Notes: generated from the sequence alone by a model not told the origin. Positions 10,809 through 24,076 are shown, counted from the first letter of the stretch. The stretch is DNA of 64,000 bases from Pachyseris speciosa (GCA_016490735.1 JAEMWC010000209.1:930001-994000), one strand, 5' to 3'. Made by a program: numbers and translations.

Positions 10809-13800
10809 ATTCTTTACAATTCTTCTCAGTTTGCTTCACGATTTAAAGTAGTGAAATAAATGTGATTACAGACACAAACTTTCATAATGAATGCTTTTTC
10901 CTTGTTTCCTTTGCCAGCGTTGCATTGTTAGTTATGCTCTGCTAGAGAAACTCCTTGTTGCCTGCATTGTACAAATTTAGTGTTAATCAATTTGTTGTCA
11001 AAACAAAACTGTCTCTATTATTTTGTTAGTTTCACTCACGGTTTCTGAGACCAAGCACGTCGTGATAAGGAAGATTCATAGATGATAGCAAACGTGAGTT
11101 ACAAGGTAAAGCAAGTTACTCTTTTACACGAAAAATCAGCTACTTCAGTATTCAGTACTCAGTGACAGGCAAGATGGGTTAAATGGATGGGGCAGAAAAA
11201 TTTCCTACATGTTCTTTATAGGTTTCTCTACTACCACTACTTAACTTATGTTAACAGTGCTAATGTAGAAATCATTTGGTGTTCTTTGCACAGCACAAAA
11301 ACATAAGCCTGTTCACACGTATAAAAGAAAAATGATTGAAATGATTGTGCACTCTTCATCATCCCTATTTTCTCTTTTCCTGTGTGCAGCCAATGGGCTC
11401 CAATTAATTTTCTCATCAGTAATATTGTGCTTCAACGCCAGTCGTTCTTGCAATTGTTTATAAATGTGCACATTCATTCATTTCCTGTTTTTTCCTTTCC
11501 ATTTCCCCTTGGCTGTGGATGCTTCAAAAGATACCTTCCATTGATTTTCCTTCTCTTCACCTCCTACTGGCTCCTGCTTCAGCTGTTTTCTTTGTTGCCT
11601 TGCCAATGGTACTGCTTTCAACACCATCATCTTCATCTTCCTCCAGTGCATCGCTCTCTTCCTCCATCATCTGGCTGCCCTCTGCCCGGCTCCCCCTCTT
11701 TTACATGCACTTGCTTACGTGCAAATGGCATAAGATGTCTTGTAACTTTCCTTGATATTGTAAGCTGTGTAAAAGCTGCTTTAACCTACAAAAAAATTAG
11801 GGGAAACATTTTAAGGGAATCACACCTGTTTGTGGGATGCAGAGTAGTTTACTTGGATCTAAAAGAGTTTATTTTGTTGTCGTTCTCTGTTTCTTGCTGT
11901 TGTTTGAGATGTTCTGTTGTTGTTGTTTTATTGTTATTGCTAATAATGTACCTGTCAGGATCATTTAAAGATTGTGCCATGCGTAATGTAAAAACTGACA
12001 ATAAAAAACCCTTAAGATTTTTCTTGAGTTGTCTTGTTTGTTGCTGTTGCCCTTGTGGTAGTTCTTCTTGTCATTATTGTTGCTAGTGTTCTAATTGTTT
12101 TGGTTGTTGAGGTTGCTGCTTCTGTTTCTGTTTCTCCTTCTGTCGTTTCGTTTTTGTTGTAGTTGTAGTTGCTGTCCATTTCTGATCATACTTGTCGCTG
12201 GTACTTCTGTTCCTGTTGTATAACAAAACACTTAACAACAGGTCCCTAAGCAAGCTAGGCATTTCTATATTGACTTCGTTTCAGGAAATAATTACATTGT
12301 AGACCCCCTGGAAGAGCAGAACTAGCCATTTTGCACAGGACCTGTCATTAAGTGTATACTGTGAGTCTATAGTTCAAGAATCATGATTTAATCAATTGAT
12401 AGCAACATACTGTAACACGCTAAGGCGTACCCCAGTTTATTCAGTGTGAAGTGTCTAGGAATAAGGTTATACTCCCACTGGATGGAGCACTAATCCACCT
12501 CACATGAATCTCTAGGGAATTTGTCAGGCACCCCTTTTGTACTCCTGGGTGAAGAGAAGCACTGTGAGAACAATTGTCTTCCCCAGACCAAAACACAATG
12601 ACCCTGCATAAGACCTTAACCTGGACATTGACCAAGGCTTCAAAAGGCTGAGAATTAGCCTGCAGCTGTGATTTGGTGAGCTCAAATTTGCCACCAACAA
12701 ACATTCCTGAACAAGAATCAAGGGACTCCATGTACAAACCTTTGATGGGATTAGAAATGACATGATCCCTCTGTCCTTCAAACTGGCCAAGCTCTGATAG
12801 AATACCAGTCCCCTTTTTTCAAGTCATATCCCTCTATCACTTTCATAACCCTGGGCACCCCAGAGCTGATCTCATGTGATTCCTGTTAAGATAAAATATT
12901 TCAATACTCAGAAGCTGATCAATAGCTGCTACTGTAGTTGCAGTTCACAGGGGCTACACTGTAATATTGAGCATATATAACTTCCACTAAATAGAATTTT
13001 CCCGAAGCATGCTAAAATGTCCAGGGCTAGGGCTGCAACAATAAAATCTATGTCTTGTTTATGTTTATGCCAAACATAATCAAGACTTCCAGCATAGTGA
13101 TTTTCCAGTAGTGCTCACTGCTTACTCTTGGTGAGGCCGCACTGCAGCGATATGAGTGAAATTGTGGCAAATATCTTATTCTTATTGTAGTGCTAGCTTG
13201 GCAAATATTGCCATGCTTCAGGAAAATCGCTAGAAAACAGTAGTGCTTTTTATAAATTCATGATATACAGAAATTTACAATAGCATGGTGATTCAAGACA
13301 AAAGAATATTGTAATGATGACAACAAACAGCATGAGTTGACACATCAAGTGTCAAGTCCAAGATCCTGTCATTATATTTCTAAAATTACCAATGAGGGCA
13401 AGTTATCCGGTCTTATTTAAAATGGGGCATTGTATCAATTCATCGCTATGGCAACTCAGATCCCGGTAAAATATACCCCATTTGAAACTTTCATCTTTCT
13501 CTAGTACACCCTCTCTCCTCTGCAAAGGCTCAAAGGGTTTTTCGGGTGAGGAGGATCCACTGAGTAATGTAAGTGCAGGCACAGGGTTACCGCCGACGGT
13601 GGAAAGCACGGAAGCCTCTGCCAGATATCACACCCAAGATGGCCGCCATCCGGGGGAGGCAATTTTGAGTGCACTACTCGCTGGGGTGGTTGCGTACATT
13701 GTGTCAGTAAAGATGGAGTGCAAGATTTTGAGGTTCAGCTGGGCAGCGATTGTTAAGGTTTAGCTAAAACATACTTCAATGCGTCTTTTGTTTAGCTCCA

Positions 13801-15510
13801 AGGGATTGAGCCATCACTACCAATTCAACATTCTCAAGCGGGATTGTGTTTGTGGGGATGAAGAAATGAGGCGAGAAAAAATGCACTCAGGAAACTCATG
13901 GCTACTGAAACTCTGAACAACATCCCAATTCAGTCTCAAAAAAGACAAGAACAAGTAAGTTATTTTAACGTTTCTCTTGCTCGGTGAACTGAAATTTTTC
14001 TTTATGAAATCACGGGGAAAATTGAAGCTTCAGTCTTTTAGGTAATTTACGATTGCAAATAATAGGGAAAAAGTGAAATATAATATACATAGATTGCAAG
14101 ATTGTTTTATTTAAATTCATATTTACCATGAAGATACATGTACAGCTCTTGACGAGAAAAGTGAAACTCCGAATCGACCGCCATATTATTGTTATTTCGA
14201 GAGAAAAAGACAACATGTACAATTAACCCCCCCACGGGTTTCGGGGGGGGCCCTCAAAGTAAAACACTTTTCTCTGTTTCTTAGAAAATATGAAATTACA
14301 CCTCAAAAAACAAAAACAAATGCAAACTGTAACCACATAATTAGCAATGGTTTCTGTGAGTTTCAAGTGGTCAAATTTAGCCAAAGCCGAGAAATCTATC
14401 GATGTATGAGAAAACACAAAGGATGTACGAGAAATCGACATACATCTGGCAGAGGTTCTCCGTCTGATCAATCCATTCGACTTTGTGCCTGCACAAACTT
14501 CGCACAGCGGATTTATATAACGAACGTTTGAACCTCTGAGAGTAGTACACCAGTAATGTTTGATATTTTGTTGGATCGATAATGGTGGTGCTCTAGGTGC
14601 CCAAAGTTAAATGGTATCGTTACTCAAAAATCCAATCGAGCCACGTTAAGGTTACTCCAAACCTTTGCAGGTGTCCCAAAGAAAAACAATTCATACACAA
14701 GACGTTTTCAAGGGAACCACCCCAATTGTATATTGTTTTGCAAATAGCTTTCCTAAGGCAACAGAAGCTGTTAATAAAAAAAAAACAGAAGACCAACTAA
14801 AATTCATGCAAATTGATCGGGTATCAAATGTAATCATTGATACAAAATAACTGTGCCGTGTTAATCACAAAGCATCAATGTCTCAAAGGGTGTCAGCATT
14901 TTTTTTTATTTCTTCTGGTTATCTTTTTATACATGTAGATCTGTCAGGTTCTACTACCAAAAATTTCATGATGCATTAGCTGCTGGCACAAGAAAAAATA
15001 AATTCGCCAACACCCTTATGTTTCTCATCTATCGCTGAATGGTCTGGCCAAATTTCATGAAATATTGTTGATTCTACATACCTTATTAATTTATTTAAAC
15101 AGCAGGTGAAAAAGCAGAGGGCGAACTTGTAACACAACTTAGATACATTTCACTTAGGGGTCCAGCAAGATAATGACTTTCGTGTGTAACAAAGTTAAAG
15201 GAAGGGCAAGGTTCAGGGAATCCAAAATATGTTATGAGGGTAATGATAAACTGACACAAGTAAACATAAGATAACATGAACATATAAGGGATCGCATTTA
15301 CATAGTACCAAACTAAGAATAAAAGCATGGAGAAAGTGAGAAACGCATTAAAACACAGAAAAGAAAAAAAAAACAAAGGAAAAACATTCAGCAAATAAAT
15401 GCCACAGTTACATAAATCATTAGACAGTTAACCATAGCTTCGATAACCCCAAAAATAATCCATAGACAGTTTCATAAAGCAGAGTTCTTGAAACATGATT
15501 TTCGATGTCA
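10809..15510. other. Long stretch without a supportable gene
   Basis: Frames here are low-complexity or lack family motifs (see the rejected list for 11382-12086 and 12441-12790). Notable bits are a C-run/G-run cluster at 14226-14252 (AACCCCCCCACGGG and a following G run), probably a relic of a G-run MITE, and A/T-rich DNA elsewhere. I see no tRNA, rRNA or clear transposon. Confidence 0.4.
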
Positions 15511-15516
15511 AGTTAT

Positions 15517-15671
15517 TTAAACTGTTTCCTCAAGCAAGCGTAGCTTGAAGATTGGCCTGACAAGGGTACCACATCCTGTCTTGATTTTGGCTACATGAAC
15601 CCAGTGATCACGGCCTGGAAAGTCTTGACAACGCGGCCAAGGAGCCACCTTCCCCATAAGACCAGTATCTT
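15517..15671 (-). pseudogene. BEL/Pao integrase C-terminal remnant
   Basis: The minus strand reads GKVAPWPRC, then DFPGRDHWVHVAKIKTG, then LVRPIFKLRLLEE and a stop at 15517-15519. This matches in spacing the last domain of BEL/Pao polyproteins; the intact BEL at 18.8-20.5 kb has FPGSDGRVRNVKVKT then SRPINKVAVI in the same place. Upstream sequence has no further BEL homology that I can see, so it is a short isolated remnant of an older, divergent element. Confidence 0.55.
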
Positions 15672-15884
15672 TTTAATTTTGCAGCCATATCTGCCGTGTT
15701 GCGATCAAGAGCGAATAATCTTGTCAAGAGCGAATAATCTCTTTCGAGAGAACCAAGATGAATCATGATAAACTCCCTCGCGAAAAAAAACAGTCTAATA
15801 ACAAGGCGTCAAATTACATTGCACATAATTTGCATTAACTTTCAAGTTGGGTTTTTGAAAATAACTTCCGAGAATTTGCGACTC

Positions 15885-16345
15885 TTAACGCAGTTTGTGA
15901 AGAAATAATAAATAGAGGATATTACACGGTGGCGAGAAGATATGAATTTTATGTTCGACTGGCAAGAACAATATCTCACGAGTGAGCGCAGCGAACGAGT
16001 GAGATATTTTGATTTTCCGAAGATTTCCTCCGACCACTTTCCGAAGATTTTCCAAAATTGTTCCGAAGGCCAGACGAACGTTCCCGAACATTTTCCGAGA
16101 ATTTCCAAAAATTTCCGAAGATTGCCGAAGATTGCCGAAGACTTTCGAGGAAGACCCGAAGATGTTTCGATGATACACCAACGAATTAAAGTGCAATTTA
16201 AGAGAAATTTGATATCAGTGAAATCATCGATATCTTCATGATCAAGTGAGGATATCATATCTTCACATGTGAGGATATCGTATCGTTTTTATCAATTTGT
16301 TACCACTCGGTATACCACTGACTTTTATATAATAAAAATACATAT
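15885..16345. repeat. Degenerate palindromic repeat rich in TTCCGAAGATT
   Basis: The block contains a near-palindrome ATATCTCACGAGTGAG / GAACGAGTGAGATAT at about 15971-16008. About a dozen imperfect copies of a TTTCCGAAGATT-like word follow (16015-16170), and then palindromic GATATC/ATATCTTCA words at 16205-16285. Open frames across it simply translate the repeated word. A similar run of the word occurs at 51270-51305. It is probably a non-autonomous transposon of unknown class. Confidence 0.5.
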
Positions 16346-17655
16346 TTATATTGAATCCCGGGAGCTGCAGGAGTATTTATAACCGAAGATGCGGCAGTCT
16401 GTTTGGCGTCACTCGTCTAGTTCGTGTCACGCAACATGATTTTCTTTAGCAGTCGGACGCAGTTTTTTGCTAAGCCTGCAAAGTATATTTGAACTACTAG
16501 TGAAATAAATTTGGTAGTACTATTGTCAATGCAGATATTTCTTAGGACTTGGCAAGAACATTGGCTCGTCAATAACCCCGCACAATTACCCGCGCAATCG
16601 AAGTTTTAATTTTACCGCACAATTCTACTCCAAAATCACACTGTGTTTTTTTCTGCCCCCTTCATCTAAAGCCAGCTAACTTAGAGGTAAGATATTTAAT
16701 TCAAGTTACCGAGAGTCTTATCTTTACAAATTTGGAGATCGGCATATTTTGCGCAGTGCAAGAAACAAGTCGGCATGTTTCTACGAGTCCAAAAACGTTT
16801 TCGTATTTAGCTCGTTTTATGACCCCTTTTATTGCAATATAACTTGTTTTACTGCAGTGTTCTAAATAAGAACAGCAGTAGCCACGTGCAGTCATTGACT
16901 GCCTATTTTTCTTCATTGGTTAGGTACTTAGGCAGTTCCTTTAAGATGTTATTTATGTGCTCCTTGAGATCATTCAACTTCATATTGGGTCAAGTTAAGG
17001 TCTTTCATTGAAGAACTTTGATCAGGAAATCACAGTGCAGAGACTCGCTGAATACCCTTAAGCTCCTCCCTCAACTGGTTCAGTAAGGCTGGTTTTAGCA
17101 AACCATCTGTTGGGAGATTTCGGCCCTTGCACTCTCTGATCATGTCATCCTTACTCATTTGTTGGAAAGGTGAAAAGGTTGCACACCTCCATTCCTCCTT
17201 TCTTTGCCTGCTGGACCTGCAATAACTTTCTGCAATAAATATCTGTACAAATTATTATATGGGTTTATATTATTAACCACACCCTTAATTAAATTCAACT
17301 AATGTAATGTTATGTAAATTTGCAATTAGTGTTAGTAATTAGTGTTTGTAAGTTTGTAAATTATTTTGTAATTAGTGTTAGTAATTAATCGTAATTAGGG
17401 TAGCGTAAGCGTTAGTGTAATGAATTATGTAATATTATTTGTATCGTTCTTGTAATTGTGCTTTAAGTAACAATAAAATGTTAAAAAAATAACTTTCTTT
17501 CTTCGCTCTTCTAGGGTGATTTGTGGGGCTCTTAGTGATGCTATGTGGCCAGAGTACTGTGTGTTGAGGACATTGTGCAACCGCAGCAGCCATAGTTTCC
17601 ACCCAATTGCTTCCCACTCTCAACCCCCGGGGAGGCAAAACCCCGGGCTCTCAAC
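16346..17655. other. Mostly anonymous DNA; small coding-like patch and a retroposon-like tail
   Basis: On the minus strand 17219-17043, after an acceptor-like TATTGCAG, a frame reads MSKDDMIRECKGRNLP then LLKPALLNQLREELKG. It looks coding by composition but I do not recognise it. At 17250-17490 a run of TAATTAGTGTTAG words ending in AATAAAATG resembles the 3' tail of a non-LTR retroposon. Confidence 0.3.
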
Positions 17656-17659
17656 TTCC

Positions 17660-18268
17660 TGTGATGGATGGTCGCCATGGAACATCCGACAGATTTAGCT
17701 AAAATAACTTTTCATCGGAATTGTTGCACTTTCTAGGAGCATTTCTCTGTTTAGTAATTATTTCATTGTTTTTGTCTCAGTTGGTTTCATAAATACTAAG
17801 CTGTTTAATTTGTTTGCATTTTCCTGACTTGTGTTTATTTTCTTTCGCTCTAATGTATAGTCATAGATCGTACTTGTCTACACTCAACTATAGATAACTG
17901 TACTCTATTTTTATGTGAGTTAAGTTTATACTTTTAATTAGTTTTCTTGCATGGTTGTAACCGGCAATAATTTTGTCATTTTCAACTTGAACTATAACTA
18001 GGATTTTCTTGTTTATTTTCTTCCTAGTATTTGGTCAGTAAATATCATATTGTATTTCTATTAGTTGTTGTATACTTGTAGGATTAGTTTAAAGTTATCT
18101 TGTATCCTTTGACTTATTCACCAGGTATAGTCTATTAGTCGTACCCGTTTATTTTACTTTGTTGTATTAGTTTGCTAATATATGAATTTGAGCTTTCAAT
18201 AAACTGCTTAAGGGAAAATCCTTGAATCCTCCTCGTTCCTACTCGCATAGCCGCCGCATCTTGTTACA
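17660..18268 (+). repeat. Probable 5' LTR of a Gypsy element
   Basis: The right boundary is well supported. TTGTTACA at 18261-18268 is followed by a 5-nt spacer and a primer-binding site beginning TGGTGTCAGAAGT at 18274. Upstream it has AATAAACTGCTTAAGG near 18198, which could serve as polyadenylation signal and site. The left boundary is a guess: TGTGATGG at 17660 would give a TGT...ACA pair and a 609-bp LTR. No matching 3' LTR is visible after the truncated integrase at 27.3 kb. Confidence 0.55.
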
Positions 18269-18273
18269 TTTTC

Positions 18274-18286
18274 TGGTGTCAGAAGT
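18274..18286 (+). promoter_or_regulatory. Left half of a Gypsy primer-binding site (tRNA-Leu type)
   Basis: TGGTGTCAGAAGT here, joined to GGGATTC at 24591, is complementary to the 3' end of an animal tRNA-Leu (recalled tRNA sequence). The BEL/Pao element has inserted inside this site and duplicated AGAAG(T), so the site is now split by 6.3 kb. Confidence 0.7.
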
Positions 18287-18710
18287 ATTTCGGGGAAACG
18301 GTTCATAATCCACTGGATCACTCAAATCGTATAATTTCTGGCTTTATTCGATCTATGAAGGAAAGTATTACATCATCAGCTTATATGATTTACCATAAAA
18401 CGCGGACAGCAGCGATTAATTTCAATAAACCTTTGATCACTGACTACTTACTTCTGTGGAGATATCCAGCAGATTAACTTCGAGAAACACAGGTTAGCAG
18501 TTCAATCGGATAACAGGTCAGCAACATACGAACAGGTCAGCAAGCGAACGAGTTAGCGGAACTCCTAGAATGACCCTTTTTGCGCGTGGCACGATCTTCT
18601 AAGGTTACTAATCCTTAAGTGTCAATCACGGACTTAGATCACAACTAAATCAAATTGTCAATCAATGAATCAATTAGCAGAATCTAATTATCTGCTTTGT
18701 CAACAAAACA
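18286..18710 (-). repeat. BEL/Pao LTR (3' LTR in element sense)
   Basis: This 425-bp LTR, read on the minus strand, starts TGTTTTGTTGAC and ends CCCCGAAATA. It is preceded (in element sense) by the purine-rich tract GGGGTGGAGAA, which fits a polypurine tract. It matches the LTR at 24160-24584 with a single difference that I can find (GGCTTT versus GGTTTT near 18338/24212). The flanking AGAAG or AGAAGT at 18281 and 24585 is the 5-6 bp target duplication. Confidence 0.92.
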
Positions 18711-18783
18711 TTCTCCACCCCGATGAGGGCGTAGTCCTTATCTTACACACTGTCTCTTTAAACTGTATCCGAACACTGTCTCT

Positions 18784-21700
18784 TCAATCATCTCCCACAG
18801 GGTAAATCACAGCAACTTTATTAATGGGACGACTGTAAACTCCCGTCGACGTCTTGACTTTAACATTTCGTACTCGACCGTCAGATCCTGGAAAAACTTC
18901 TAAAATTCTGCCCATGGACCACTTGCCTCGAACCGCATTGCTATCTGCTACCGTGACAACGTCGTTGACTTTCACGTTTCGTCGTTCCACTTGCCACTGC
19001 TTTCTGGGTACCAGAGACGGGAAAACATCCCTACTCCACCGCTTCCAAAACGACTCCACGATTTTCTGCACAAATTCAACTCTGTGACGGGGATATCGTG
19101 TTTCTTTAAACGGGCCCTGTGGGACTTCGGATGACGCTCTTCCGAGGAGTATGTCATTGGGACAGATATATGCGCCGTCGTCAGGGTCATTGGGAACCCT
19201 GCCGATTGGCCGTTGGTTAACGAGATTGGCCACCTCCAGAAATACCGTGTACAACTCGAATGGAGTTAGCACTTGATTGCCAATCGCTTTCTTTAAGGCA
19301 TTCTTGCAAGTCTTTACAAGCGCCTCTGCGCAGCCATTTTGATGAGGAGCAGCGGGTGTCGTGAACTTCCAGTGCATTCCCTTTTCTGCGCCGCAAAACT
19401 CCTGGATGTGCTCTTGATTCAAACCTCGTACCATCTCACGCAGCTCTCTTTCAGCTCCGACAAACTTCGAACCGTTGTCACTGATCATCACCGCCGGTTG
19501 ACCACGTATCGCAAAAAATCTGCGGAGAACTTGCAGAAACTCCATGGTGGAACAGTCGACGGCCATTTCCACATGTACTGCCCTTGTGTTCAAGCATGTA
19601 AATATGACGCCGTAGTGCTTAGCTGTCTTATTTCGTCCGACCTTGACGTTGTACGGCCCAAAGTAATCACATGCTGTGTGGTAGAATGGTGGGGTGCATG
19701 GAGCTAGGCGAAGTGCTGGTAAATTTGCCATTAACTGTGTTTCGGTCTTGTGCGCCATTTCTTTACAGAACCCACATTTGAACTTGACTGACTTGCTCAA
19801 CTTCGTTCCCTTTAGGATCCAGTACTTGGTTCTAATCTTGGCTGCCGTGGCGGCTACTCCGCTATGCCCATATTCATGCGCATGCCTCGTTATTAACATT
19901 GAGATCCAATGATCACCTGGAAGAAGCGTGGGATGCCTGGTTTCATACGACACAACTGCTTGGTCAATTCTTCCTCCAACTCTGACCACACCCTGTCCGT
20001 CAGCAAAGGGGCTCAGAGTCCTGAATTCTCCTTTCTTGATTCGACTGTGCAAGGACTTCTGGGATTCCTTGATCCAAAAACGTTCAGCATTTTGTAATTC
20101 CTCGGGTGAAAGCGGTCCCTCTCTTCCTTCTTGATTCTGTCTTCTTAATCGCATCTTGTTAGCTAGCCTCTGTATACGGGCTGTCACTCGTACCAGTTTT
20201 CTCCAACTTGAGAAAGTCTTCGGGTCAATGGCATCATCGATCTTCTTCACTTCGCAAACTATCTTCAATTGTCGACGTTCCAGATCTTCCTCTGAAGCAG
20301 GTTTAACGGCTTCTTGCGGCCAAAGTTCCTCTGATTTTTGCAAAAACTCTGGTCCGTTGCTCCATCTTCCCGTCAGGTCTCGCACTTTTATTCCTCTAGA
20401 CACATCATCAGCAACATTCTCTTCACCAGGGATGTGTTTCCATTGACTCGGGTTGGAATTGCTTTGGACTTCCCCCACTCGTGATGAAACAAAAGGCTTG
20501 AAATGGCGTGAAGGATTCTGTATCCAGGCGAGGACAATTGCGCTGTCTGTGAAAAACTTGACGGCCTTGAAACTTATCCTGGATTATTCTTGAATAGTTT
20601 TAGCTAAACGAGAGGCCAGAACCGCCGCTTGTAACTCTAGCCGTGGTATGCTTAGCTGCTTTAAGGGTGCCACTCTTGACTTAGCAGCAATAAGCCTGAC
20701 GTGGTACTTGTCATCACTGATTCTCTGTCGGCTGTAGGCGCAGGCTTCAAAGGCATCTTGGGATGCGTCAGAAAATACGCACAGCATGGGCGGCTCTTCG
20801 GCGTCGGTACTTGTTAAACTTCTTGGAAATTCGACGTCATTCAACTCCTTCGTCTCTTTAAACAATTCTCCCCACTTTTCACGTACAGCTGGTGGGGGTT
20901 CTTCGTCCCAGTCAACTCCAATTTGCCATAGTTCTTGCAATCCGATCTTTGCTCTGATAAGGAAAGCGGCAGCGAGACCAAGTGGGTCATAAATTCGAGC
21001 GACCTGACTGAGCAACACCCTCTTCGTTAGCTTTACTTCGCGTGGTAATTGTCCACCTCCACCTATGCGATATATGACGTCAGAGTCGACCATGAAAGGG
21101 AGTGAGTCAGCTTGTTTGTTCCATCTCATTCCCAAGACTTTCCCTGCAACGTCACTTTGAAATATTGACATTTCTGTGGGCTTCTCGTCGGGACCTTGGT
21201 CTTCCAGTGGCTTGTTTGAAGTCCAGCCTTTAACCTTAAACCCGCCTGTCTCCAAAACAGCGTCAAGATCATTTGCCAATTGTTTTGCTTCGGCTACTGT
21301 GTCGACAGAGTCACAGATGTCATCCATGTATGTGTTCTTCAACAGAACCTCTGCTGCTTGTGGATAAACAGCCTTGTTTTCTTGCGCGGTTTTTCTTAGT
21401 GCCGTTTGGGCCATTGCTGGAGCAGGCTTGTCGCCGAACGTCAGCACTGTTTTGACGTAAACATCCGGTTCTCGGTGGGTGTCCAAATTTCGCCATAGAA
21501 ATCGGTGGACATGCTGATCTTGTACTGGTATCAATACTCGGTGATACATCTTGGAAATGTCTCCTAGTAAGGCAACTTCTCTTTCTCTGAACCTCAGGAA
21601 CACACCAAATAAACTGTTTAGCAGGTCTGGGCCCTTCATCCAGTAATCGTTGAGCTTGTGACCTTGAAAGACGGATGAAGAATTGAATACTATTCGCACG

Positions 21701-23028
21701 GGCGTACTTTTATTTTCCGGTGTCAAGACTGCATGGTGTGGAATATAATGAACTGGACCCTTAAAAGTTTCCATATCTTCCTGTGACAGTTTTTTGCAGA
21801 AATTCATTTCCAGCATTTCCGTCATTTGCTTATCATATGACTCGCCTTGATCTGTACTGGACTTGAGACGGCGCTCTGTTGCTTCTAGTCGTTTTAATGC
21901 CAGCGATTTGTTGTCTGGAAGGAGATTTGGATCCCTTTTCCACGGATATGAAATCCTCCACTGCGCTCCAACTTTCTCGCAGGAATTCTCGATGATTTTT
22001 GCTTCTTCTCTCTCTGACTGAGTCAGCTTGTCGGCTGCACAAATACAGGGCTTCACTGTTACTCCCATCGCTTCTGTGGTCCAAAAATCAGAGAGGTTAG
22101 CAGGATTGGTGTAAGTTACAAGAAAGACGCTGCTGGTTTCTTGACCTTTTCCCGGCGTGGATCCAAAAACCACCAATCCCAGAGGGGAGTTTCTGGCTAC
22201 CAAATATCCTGCCTGCTTCGTCTCACCAGTGTGTAGGTGGGCGTGGTCTATTCCGATAAGTAGATCCACTGGTCCCATACCTCGGTTAATCTTCTCCCTG
22301 GTGAGGCGTTTAATCTCAGTAACATCTTTCTTTGTCATTTCCGCCACGTCATCGCTGATTCGCGGTATTCCAACGGCTTTTACAACGAAGTTTCTTTTGT
22401 TGTCCACAGAGGTGACTGGTACCTTAAACTCCTTAGTCGTCATTTCTTCTTCTTCGCCGCCTATCTTGGTAATCGTGATTGAAACATCTTTACCTTGCAG
22501 ACCAAGGCTCTCTGCTGTCTCCAAACGAATCAAACTAATCTGGGCTCCAGAGTCAAGAAGTATGTTGCCTCGCTTGTAAAGTCCTCCTTGTCCTCCGATG
22601 TCAGCTGAAACAATAGGTAGCAATGCATCCTGGCTATCTGTGATTGATGAAATGCTCACTTTCACATCGTGGTTCCTGTGTAAAAGGGGATGGTGGAAGT
22701 CTGTGCATGGTACGCCATTCTCGGAAATTGTACATTGTTTCCTTCTTGTGCAGTTTGAGATTCGGTGTTCTCTCCCAGCCCTTTTCAGACAACTAAAACA
22801 GGCGTGGTTCTCTTTGGCGGTTTGAAGTCGTTCAGCGATGCTTAGAGAGGCAAACTTGGGGCATTGGTCGGGCCAGTGGGCGGAGGTTCGACAAAGCCAA
22901 CATTTGTGCCAATTTGGGCTGCTTTTGTTGCCGCTGTCGGTTCGTACATGGTGTACCGATCGCTGACTGATTGCATCTCTCCTCAGTGGTGCTGTCGCAC
23001 GCATTCGAGACTTCATTTTCATTGTCAT
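18784..23028 (-). pseudogene. pol: BEL/Pao pol polyprotein, one in-frame stop
   Basis: A single frame runs from 23028 to 18784, broken only by a TAA at 20584-20586. In order the first part shows a zinc knuckle (C43-x2-C46-x4-H51-x4-C56), an aspartic protease (LLDSGAQISL, D159), RT with GDISKM (D490) and YMDD (567-570), and the start of RNase H (FSDAS, D754). After the stop the frame continues FFTDSAIVLAWIQ, then HIPGEENVADDVSRG, then an integrase. The integrase has an HHCC zinc finger (HEYGH and CGFC) and a DDE core (CDYFGPY, SDNGSKFVG, NGCAEALVK). The polyprotein ends about 75 bp before the LTR. Apart from the stop, which falls inside RNase H, the pol looks intact. Confidence 0.92.
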
Positions 23029-24076
23029 CCATCCATTAGCCCCTTAAGCGTTGCGTGCTTCCCATCGCGCTCTAAATCCCGCGACCAAACCCTTCTGTCA
23101 TCGGCACACATTTTCCGTTCTATTATGGATAGCATATGGCTATTGTCCATGTCACTCGGGATTCCTACTTCTTTCAATGTGTTGTAGGAGCGTTTAACTA
23201 AATGAACTAAATCGCAGAACCTCGAATCCTCTCCATCTTGCAATGCCCGATGTCTTGTGTCACCGTGTCAGAAACAAATCTTGGATCCCCATAAATTGCG
23301 TCAAGATACTCCCACGCGGCATCATAATCGCATCCGATCCCCTTAATTAGATCAAGCGGTTTGCCTTGAAGACAAGCACGCAAAAACGTGATTGAGTCTC
23401 TTTTGCTGTACCGGGATTCAATGGCATGTTTGAAATCAGCTCTAAAAATTGCATATTCCCTTACGTCGCCGGTAAATTTCGGCATTTTTGGTTTTTCCAT
23501 CTTGAAGCCACACGCGCTGCTTTGACTCTCTAAAACATTATTAACGCCGGAACTTGTGGCTTGTAAACCATTCGCGACACCATTGTTTCCTAGCTCAACA
23601 TCTGCATTATCTTGGACAGTGGATACACTATTGTTCTGTTCTGTGACAACCGAATTTTCATCACCTGAAGTGCTGGTTCCAGCCGATTGCATATTTGGAA
23701 TTCCACTGTCGCTAGTTTCTTCCACATTGACAACTGTTTTGACTTCACTGCTCTCTAGAGCACCCTTTCCCTTTGAAATTAGAGTTTCTAAGTAAATCTT
23801 AGCTCGCATCTCATAGTCCATAAATGTTTCTTGACATTCTCCCATCCAACCCTCTGCGACCTCGAATTGTTGGTCATCATCTATTAACTTGGAGTAATCC
23901 ACGTGTTTGATCTCCAAATCGTCATACGCTAATTGAACCTTATTTAGAGCTTCTTGTTCCTCTGACGCTGGTCTCTCCCTGTCTATCAGGCTGGTTAGCA
24001 TTTTACCACATCTTGTGAGCGACGACTTCGCCGTCCTCCGGCTTGTCTTTGCTTCTTTCAAAGCGGTGTCGGCCAT
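23025..24076 (-). pseudogene. gag: BEL/Pao gag, frameshifted
   Basis: It opens with ATG at 24076 (MADTALKEAKTSRR). A coiled-coil-like N-terminal part leads to the capsid-like segment KMPKFTGDVREYAIFRADF and LRACLQGKPLDLI, typical of BEL/Pao gag. Near 23235-23245 the frame shifts: DTVTQDI is followed in another frame by LQDGEDSRFCDLVHLVKRS. A second shift at about 23025-23032 leads into pol (MDG-stop versus WMTMKMKSRMRATAP). Because BEL elements normally make one continuous Gag-Pol, both breaks are probably mutations or assembly indels rather than programmed shifts, but the second could be tested as one. Confidence 0.85.

Noticed and set aside
11382..12086. A 234-aa plus-strand ORF rich in Cys, Leu and Ser
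   Set aside because: It translates T/C-rich low-complexity DNA (runs such as TGTTGTTGTT), has no domain, no membrane-protein pattern that holds up, and no codon-level regularity. Overlapping frames are equally open.
12441..12790. Two overlapping minus-strand ORFs and an apparent acceptor AACAG at 12883 suggesting an exon
   Set aside because: Joining the acceptor to the frame requires passing a TGA before KKGTG; the frame is closed upstream and I recognise no family.
15842..16258. Minus- and plus-strand ORFs of 99-138 aa with recurring FGNLRKFLEI-like peptides
   Set aside because: All come from the reiterated TTCCGAAGATT word; both strands are open, as expected for a short-word repeat.
22157..22579. 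A 140-aa plus-strand ORF antisense to BEL pol
   Set aside because: It is a mirror frame of the strongly supported minus-strand protease/RT coding region; the same holds for other plus-strand frames between 18.8 and 24.1 kb.
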